Notes under the pieces: model-generated
The model's input: the letters and a program-made list of their open reading frames with translations, nothing else
Database searches by the model: none
What the model was told of the DNA's origin: nothing
Program-made: the position numbers and the translations under genes
From: JBEKTY01 sp049515555
GTDB taxonomy: Bacteria > Planctomycetota > Planctomycetia > Pirellulales > Thermoguttaceae
Assembly: GCA_049515555.1 (NCBI GenBank)
Contig: JBEKTY010000229.1
Coordinates: 1 to 10,358 of the forward strand
DNA length: 10,358 bases
Reading direction: 5' to 3'
Shown: positions 6,465-10,358 of the stretch, one piece after another
Layout of the letters: each line of letters starts with the position of its first letter
Numbering within the stretch: position 1 is the first letter of the stretch

Positions 6465-8117
6465 TTACTGTCCGCCGAAGGGGTTATCGCCGCCGGCATC
6501 GGCGGCGGCTTTGGCCTTGCCCTTGAGGGCTTTCTTGACGGCGGCTTTGGCCTTGGCCTTGGGTTTTTCGTCCGGTGCGGGGGCTGCGTCGTCGGGTCCG
6601 CCGGCGTCGTCGGGCGTGGCCGCTTTCTTGGCGGGCTTCTTGGCCGGCGGCCGCGCGGCGGGCGGCTTCTTCGCCGGCTTCTCCTGCTCCGGGCCGGGTT
6701 TCCCCTTCTTGGCGCCCAGCTTCGGCGGCTCTTCCGGCGGCGGTTTGCGGCCTTCCAGATACTGGATCGGCTCCTTCTGCTCCAACTCGTGCAGACATTG
6801 CACCAGGCCCGTGTCCGTGGCCAAGTACAGGCGGTCGGTCTGGTTGTTGACCAGTTGGACGGGCATGGGCGCGGTGGGCAGGGTCTCCAGGCGGGCGCCG
6901 CTTCGGCCGTCCAGGATGCGGAGCTGCCGGCCCTTGTCCAGGGTGTATACCCGGTGCTTGCTGGCGGCCAGGAAGCGAACGATTTCGGGGCTCCACCAGA
7001 GCTGGTTTCCTTTCTTCGCGTCGAGGCAATACATGCCCCCGGTCTGGGCGCAGGCGAAGACCCGGTCTTCGATAACGACGGCGGGCTCGATGACCGGCTC
7101 GCCGGCGGAGAACTTCCACAGCAGCTCGCCGCTCCGCTCCAGCAGGGCGTAGACGTAGCCGTCGGCGGAGGCGGCGTAGATCGTGCCCGAGTCGCCCAGC
7201 ACCTTTGGATCGGGCGGCAGGTAGGTCGGCTGCGAGACGATGGGCTCGGCGGTCTGCAGCCGGTACTTGACGTTGAACTGGTCTTCGCTGCGGCAATCGA
7301 CGTAGCCCAGGTTCAAATAGCCGCGATCGGTGGGCCAGACGCAGTATTCTTCTTCCCGGTTCTGCAGGGTGACCAGGGGTTGGATCAGGGCCCTGCCGGG
7401 CGACTGGCAGTCCAGCGGGGGGACGTAATCCTGGTTGATGCGGATGTTCTGGCGGCGTTCTTCTTCGGCCGCCTTCTCGGCCGCCTTGCGCTCCTCATCG
7501 GTCATTTCCTTCTTGTTGAGCTTCCCCAGTTCCCGCAACGGATCGGTCATGGGCTCGATGCGGTAGGCGATGATCATGCCGCCGACCAGGGGCACGTAGG
7601 CCCGCTTGGCGCTCAGGGCTGCGCCGGCGCCGGGTGCGCCGTTGACCTGCGTCTCGTACAGCACGTCGCCCGTGTAGCGGTTCAGCACGTACAGCCGCGA
7701 GCCGTTGATCGTGGCCAGCAGGTCGTGATACACGCCGGGCGTCAGGCTGGGATGCTCGGCCCGGCCGATCTGCTTGGCCCACAACGTTTGGCCGCTCTCG
7801 GCGTCGATGGCCTGGAGGATGGCCCGGCTGGTCTGGACGTACAGCGTTCCCTCGTACAGGACGATATCGCGGACGCGGCCGCGGTCCACTTCGACCTGGG
7901 CGAACCAGGCCCTGGTCAGCCCGTAGCGCTCGGCCGTGGTCTGGGGGATGAGCTCTGCGCCGCGGGCCGAGGCCCAACCGGCCGCAACCACCATTGCCGC
8001 CAGCCCCGTGGCAAACAGGGCCCCGGCGGTCCTGAATGGGGCGCCGGTACAACCTTTTTCCCGGCGATTGCCGGCTGGTGCACTGAAGGCCGAAAGAGCC
8101 GATATAAATGCCCGCAT
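6465..8117 (-). CDS. Exported PQQ-like beta-propeller protein with Lys/Ala-rich tail
   Basis: This 550-residue protein has a positively charged N-terminus and a hydrophobic segment at about residues 31-50 (AGALFATGLAAMVVAAGW), followed by ASARGA. That is a likely signal peptide or anchor with an unusually long n-region. The middle shows PQQ/BamB-like blade motifs such as AIDAESGQTLW, VLNRYTGDVLYE, YVYALLERSGELLWKF and YCLDAKKGNQLWW. A charged helical insert (DEERKAAEKAAEEERR) interrupts the early blades. The last 96 residues (455-550) are disordered-looking Lys/Ala/Pro sequence ending DNPFGGQ. The fold usually serves as a protein-interaction scaffold or, with cofactor, a dehydrogenase. I see no cofactor ligands that would support an enzyme. 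ATG at 8117 is preferred over an in-frame TTG at 8171, because GGGGAG lies nine bases before it. TTGACA (minus strand, 8181-8176) and TATGAT (8165-8160) lie upstream but only 10 bases apart, so no clean promoter is called. Precise function is unknown. Confidence 0.85.
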   Translation of the reverse strand: MRAFISALSAFSAPAGNRREKGCTGAPFRTAGALFATGLAAMVVAAGWASARGAELIPQTTAERYGLTRAWFAQVEVDRGRVRDIVLYEGTLYVQTSRAILQAIDAESGQTLWAKQIGRAEHPSLTPGVYHDLLATINGSRLYVLNRYTGDVLYETQVNGAPGAGAALSAKRAYVPLVGGMIIAYRIEPMTDPLRELGKLNKKEMTDEERKAAEKAAEEERRQNIRINQDYVPPLDCQSPGRALIQPLVTLQNREEEYCVWPTDRGYLNLGYVDCRSEDQFNVKYRLQTAEPIVSQPTYLPPDPKVLGDSGTIYAASADGYVYALLERSGELLWKFSAGEPVIEPAVVIEDRVFACAQTGGMYCLDAKKGNQLWWSPEIVRFLAASKHRVYTLDKGRQLRILDGRSGARLETLPTAPMPVQLVNNQTDRLYLATDTGLVQCLHELEQKEPIQYLEGRKPPPEEPPKLGAKKGKPGPEQEKPAKKPPAARPPAKKPAKKAATPDDAGGPDDAAPAPDEKPKAKAKAAVKKALKGKAKAAADAGGDNPFGGQ

Positions 8118-8225
8118 CGCCGCTGTCTCCCCGGATTTCAAAGGAATCTCGACCCATCCATCATAAACCAAGCGGTGTCAAGATGCACGTCGAAAACCGC
8201 CTGTAGGAAACGCCCTCCGCGGATA

Positions 8226-8287
8226 GGTGGCACGCCCTGAAAGGGCGTGGCTGGGCGGCTCACCACGCCCTTTCAGGGCGTGCCACC
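8226..8287. repeat. REPIN-like perfect inverted-repeat pair
   Basis: Two perfect 25-base arms (8226-8250 and 8263-8287) flank a 12-base spacer. Each arm is itself nearly palindromic: CACGCCCT and AGGGCGTG around GAA in the left arm. A nested pair of inverted short palindromes is the organisation described for REPINs, which in other bacteria are moved by RAYT (IS200-like) transposases. No transposase is in the window. Confidence 0.8.
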
Positions 8288-8313
8288 GGACTGACAGAGC
8301 GCTAGCGGCAAGT

Positions 8314-8370
8314 GCCCCCCGTCGGGGCCTCATGTGCCTTCGGCGCGGCGATACCAGAGCTATCGGCGCC
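8314..8370. repeat. Palindrome-rich intergenic stretch
   Basis: GCCCC (8314-8318) pairs with GGGGC (8324-8328). CGATA (8349-8353) pairs with TATCG (8361-8365), with further interrupted pairing outward. The whole resembles a structured interspersed element abutting the inverted repeat at 8226-8287. Its identity is unknown. Confidence 0.35.
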
Positions 8371-8419
8371 ACCCCAGGGTACTAGGCCCATTTTCGCTCT
8401 TTTTTCACGGCTTTTGCCT

Positions 8420-8448
8420 TTGACAGGCCGTGGCCAAGTTGCTATCCT
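8420..8448 (+). promoter_or_regulatory. Sigma70-like promoter for the Cys/Pro-rich gene
   Basis: TTGACA (8420-8425) is a perfect -35 hexamer. Exactly 17 bases later is TATCCT (8443-8448), four of six -10 matches. Transcription would start near 8455, leaving a leader of about 125 bases before the ATG at 8580. Confidence 0.6.
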
Positions 8449-8568
8449 GTGCCGCCTTTTTGTACTCTGCCCGGTTTGAAATGCTGCGAGCCGTGCGAAT
8501 AGGGAAAGGTTCGCATCATTCCTGTCCGCGCACAGTCTAGCCTTCTCGCCACGGGTGTTTCCCGGGAA

Positions 8569-8574
8569 AAGGAG
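8569..8574 (+). promoter_or_regulatory. Strong ribosome-binding site
   Basis: AAGGAG lies five bases before the ATG at 8580. It is the clearest Shine-Dalgarno in the window and fixes that start. Confidence 0.8.
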
Positions 8575-8579
8575 TACCC

Positions 8580-8990
8580 ATGAAACAGCTTGGGATTGCG
8601 GTAATCCTGGTCGGGGCCTTGACCGAGATCGGTTGCTTCCAATGCTACGAGCCGGCGCCGCGGCCGTACTACTGCCGGCCCTGCCCGCCGGCCTGCGGGC
8701 AACCGAGCTATGGTCAGCCGTGCGGCTCATCCTGCGGTCAACCGCTCCTGCCCTCGCCGTGTGGTCCGTCGGCGGGTTGCTTGCAGCCCGGGCCAGTTTA
8801 TAGTATGCCCTCGGCCAGTTCCTTGCAGCCCGCGCCGACTTATAGCGTGCCATCGGGCAGCTCCTTGCAACTTGCGCCGACTTATAGCGTGCCGTCGGGC
8901 AGCTCCTTGCAGCCCACGCCGCTCTACGCGCCGTCGGCCACCAACTCCAACTCGCTGGCACCAACCACTCAGCCGTCGCTGCCGAAGTAG
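8580..8990 (+). CDS. Small exported Cys/Pro-rich repeat protein, unknown function
   Basis: This 136-residue protein is not one I recognise. It begins with a short signal-like segment (MKQLGIAVILVGALTEIGC). C19 could be a lipidation site, but the Glu at -3 (E-I-G-C) is unlike a normal lipobox. Residues 19-67 contain nine cysteines (19, 22, 32, 35, 39, 48, 52, 61, 67) among prolines and glycines, with CxxC spacings. Residues 68-123 are four 14-residue imperfect repeats of the type LQPAPTYSVPSGSS. The tail is Ser/Thr/Pro-rich. It has a perfect -35 promoter and a strong ribosome-binding site, so it is a real and possibly well-expressed gene. It is the only plus-strand gene here and converges on bioF. 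Cysteine richness plus export suggests a disulfide-linked envelope or surface protein, which is inference only. Confidence 0.75.
   Translation: MKQLGIAVILVGALTEIGCFQCYEPAPRPYYCRPCPPACGQPSYGQPCGSSCGQPLLPSPCGPSAGCLQPGPVYSMPSASSLQPAPTYSVPSGSSLQLAPTYSVPSGSSLQPTPLYAPSATNSNSLAPTTQPSLPK
8781..8948 (+). repeat. Four 42-bp tandem repeats in the Cys/Pro-rich gene
   Basis: Units begin at 8781, 8823, 8865 and 8907, each encoding 14 residues starting LQ. The middle two are nearly identical at DNA level (CTTATAGCGTGCC shared) and the outer two are diverged, as expected from recent internal duplication. Confidence 0.85.
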
Positions 8991-9036
8991 GCTGGCCTAT
9001 TGCCCGGCGGCGTGGTAATCGCTCACGGCATGGAAA

Positions 9037-9113
9037 GTAGCAGGCGCACTCCGTGTGCCGTCCGCCATGCCGTTGTCCGCTTCAGCGGACGGCACAGGGA
9101 GCGTGCCTGCTAC
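9037..9113. repeat. Large inverted repeat between convergent genes
   Basis: Arms of 29 bases (9037-9065 and 9085-9113) match at 26 positions around a 19-base spacer. The right arm also makes a short hairpin with the spacer: GTCCGC (9075-9080) and GCGGAC (9085-9090) around TTCA. It occupies most of the 144-base gap between the two converging stop codons, so it could end transcription from both sides. The arms differ in sequence from the pair at 8226. Confidence 0.75.
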
Positions 9114-9134
9114 CTTGGCGCGGCCCATGAACGG

Positions 9135-10295
9135 CTACGTAAAGGCTTCGGCCATGGCCCCCACCAGGGCCGCGATCATCGGCTCAGTGTGGCCCCAGGT
9201 CAGGCTGATGCGGAGGCAGGCCTGGCCCTCGGGCACGGTGGGCGGGCGAATGGCGGGCAGCAGCAGGCCCTTGGCCCGCAGACGGCCGGAGAGGGCCACC
9301 GCCCGATCCGGCCGGCCCACGATTACCGGGATGATCTGGCTGGCCGAGCGGCCGAGGTTCCAGCCCTGCCCGGCCAGCGCCTGGCGGAGCCCGTCGGCGC
9401 GGGCCGCAAGCTCGCGGCGGCGCTGGGGCTCAGCGGCCACGATCTCCAAGGCGGCCAGGACTGCCGCGGCGGCACCGGCCGGACCGGCCGTCGAGTATAT
9501 GTACGGCCGGGCACGCTGGATGAGCCACTCGACGAGCACCCGGCTGCCGGCGACGAATCCGCCGGCCGAGCCCAAGGCCTTGCTGAGCGTGCCGACGCGG
9601 ATCAGGCCGCGATCTTCCACGCCCAATAGTTCCGCCACCCCGCGGCCGCAGTTGCCCAGCACGCCCGTGGCATGGGCCTCGTCGATCAGGAGCATGGCGT
9701 CGTGGCGGTCGGCCAGGTCGGCCAGCTCGGCCAAGGGGGCCAGGTCGCCGTCCATGCTGAACAGGCCGTCGGTCGCCACCAGCCGGCGACGGTAGCCGGC
9801 CGCTTGGGCCAGGAGGCGCCCCAGCGCCCGAGTGTCGCCGTGGGGATAGACCCGCACGTCGGCCCGCGACAGCCGGCAGCCGTCCCACAGGCTGGCATGG
9901 TTCTTGGCGTCGGCGAAGACCACGTCGCCGGCGGCCACCAAGGCGGCCACCGTACCCAAGTTGGCCGCATAGCCGGAAGGGAACAGCAGGGCCGACTCGG
10001 TCCCCTCGAACTCGGCCAGCCGGGCCTCGAGGCGGTCATGGTGCACGCCGCGGCCGGTGAGCAACGGGCTGGCCCCGCTGCCCACGCCCGCCTCGGCAAT
10101 GGCCGCCACGGCGGCCGCGGCCAACCGCGGGTCGCCGGCCAGGGCCAGGTAATCGTTCGATCCGAAGTTGACCAGCTCCCGGTTGTCGCACACCACTGTG
10201 GCCGCCTGGCAGCCCTCGCGCAGGGCCCTCCGCCGCCGGAGCCCCTGCTCCCCGAGCGCGGCCAACTCCTTGTCGATCCACGCCGCTCCGGCCAT
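9135..10295 (-). CDS. bioF: 8-amino-7-oxononanoate synthase (biotin biosynthesis)
   Basis: BioF condenses pimeloyl-ACP (or pimeloyl-CoA) with L-alanine, releasing CO2, to make 8-amino-7-oxononanoate in the cytoplasm. The 386-residue length is typical. Visible fold-type I PLP features, numbered from the ATG at 10295, are NFGSNDYL (substrate loop), H133 in NHASLWDG (stacks on PLP), D205 in IDEAH, and the Schiff-base lysine K239 in GTLSKALGSAGG. Near the end is IRPPTVPEGQACLRIS, the signature that separates BioF from glycine C-acetyltransferase and serine palmitoyltransferase. ATG at 10295 is preferred. An in-frame GTG at 10304 would add three residues and has no better ribosome-binding site. 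No other bio gene is in the window, so bioF is either alone or the last gene of an operon reaching in from the right edge. The repeat copy at 10327-10358 lies directly upstream and makes a shared transcript less likely. Confidence 0.93.
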   Translation of the reverse strand: MAGAAWIDKELAALGEQGLRRRRALREGCQAATVVCDNRELVNFGSNDYLALAGDPRLAAAAVAAIAEAGVGSGASPLLTGRGVHHDRLEARLAEFEGTESALLFPSGYAANLGTVAALVAAGDVVFADAKNHASLWDGCRLSRADVRVYPHGDTRALGRLLAQAAGYRRRLVATDGLFSMDGDLAPLAELADLADRHDAMLLIDEAHATGVLGNCGRGVAELLGVEDRGLIRVGTLSKALGSAGGFVAGSRVLVEWLIQRARPYIYSTAGPAGAAAAVLAALEIVAAEPQRRRELAARADGLRQALAGQGWNLGRSASQIIPVIVGRPDRAVALSGRLRAKGLLLPAIRPPTVPEGQACLRISLTWGHTEPMIAALVGAMAEAFT

Positions 10296-10326
10296 GGCAG
10301 GCACCAGTTATCAAATGACCAAAGTT

Positions 10327-10358
10327 GTAGGGTGGGTCGAGCGCAGCGAGCCCCACCA
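10327..10358. repeat. Interspersed repeat A, copy 3 (reaches right edge)
   Basis: GTAGGGTGGGTCGAGCGCAG continues to GAGCCCCACCA at the window end. It is nearly identical to 6296-6325 and in the same orientation. It lies about 30 bases upstream of the bioF start. Confidence 0.8.

Larger units (their letters stand above)
8118..8579. other. Divergent intergenic region (462 bases)
   Basis: It separates the minus-strand beta-propeller gene from the plus-strand Cys-rich gene. It contains the ribosome-binding site of the former (8127-8132), the inverted-repeat pair 8226-8287, a palindrome-rich stretch 8314-8370, and the plus-strand promoter 8420-8448. The 5' leader of the Cys-rich gene follows, including a small hairpin (TGCGAA 8494-8499 with TTCGCA 8510-8515). 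I see no further gene. Confidence 0.7.

Noticed and set aside
8118..8171. TTG start that would lengthen the beta-propeller protein by 18 residues
   Set aside because: The ATG at 8117 has GGGGAG at good spacing, and the added residues precede the signal-like segment without purpose.
6789..8240. A 483-codon plus-strand frame
   Set aside because: It is antisense to the beta-propeller gene. Its Gln/Val/Gly-rich composition is an artefact of the opposite strand.
8302..8964. A 220-codon minus-strand frame over the Cys-rich gene
   Set aside because: The opposite-strand gene has a promoter, a ribosome-binding site, a signal-like start and in-frame repeats. This frame has only Arg/Ala/Ser-rich sequence.
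9135..10358. A biotin operon
   Set aside because: Only bioF is present. No bioA, bioB, bioC or bioD sequence is visible and the gene upstream of bioF is outside the window.
1..10358. tRNA, rRNA or a transposase gene
   Set aside because: I found no cloverleaf-like segment, rRNA core sequence or transposase motif on either strand by eye.

Overview
The window is GC-rich bacterial DNA with few Shine-Dalgarno sites, several kinds of short palindromic interspersed repeats, and a PQQ-type beta-propeller protein with a lysine/alanine tail. Together these suggest a planctomycete, probably near Pirellulales. That placement is my inference from style and repeat content; no rRNA or marker gene is present. 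High GC also creates very long antisense reading frames, which I treated as shadows.

Layout. Position 1-3376 (minus) is the 3' -truncated part of one very large gene. It encodes three domains in a single chain: a fatty-acyl-AMP ligase (FAAL), an acyl carrier protein (ACP), and a PLP-dependent alpha-oxoamine synthase (the BioF/KBL/serine palmitoyltransferase fold). Position 3495-6179 (minus) is an 894-residue gamma-type N6-adenine DNA methyltransferase with clear DPACGSG and NPPW motifs. I see no nuclease domain in it and no restriction partner in the window. Position 6180-6464 is a repeat-rich gap. Position 6465-8117 (minus) is a secreted PQQ-like beta-propeller protein with a 96-residue Lys/Ala/Pro tail. 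Position 8118-8579 is a divergent intergenic region with a perfect inverted-repeat pair and a good sigma70-like promoter for the next gene. Position 8580-8990 (plus) is a small Cys/Pro-rich exported protein with 14-residue tandem repeats. Position 8991-9134 lies between converging genes and holds another large inverted repeat. Position 9135-10295 (minus) is a stand-alone bioF.

How the genes relate. The most interesting gene is the FAAL-ACP-oxoamine synthase. Its architecture implies that a free fatty acid is adenylated, loaded onto the ACP in cis, and condensed with an amino acid with loss of CO2. The product would be a long-chain alpha-amino ketone, as in the first step of sphingoid-base synthesis or certain natural-product pathways. 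A second alpha-oxoamine synthase, BioF, sits 5.8 kb away and is the ordinary biotin enzyme, so the two paralogs have separate jobs. The remaining genes do not form an obvious shared pathway. The minus-strand genes share orientation, but repeat-filled gaps separate them and each seems to have its own promoter.

A second theme is the density of palindromic repeats. They lie in almost every gap, reach into both ends of the methyltransferase reading frame, and one appears to sit in frame inside its catalytic domain.
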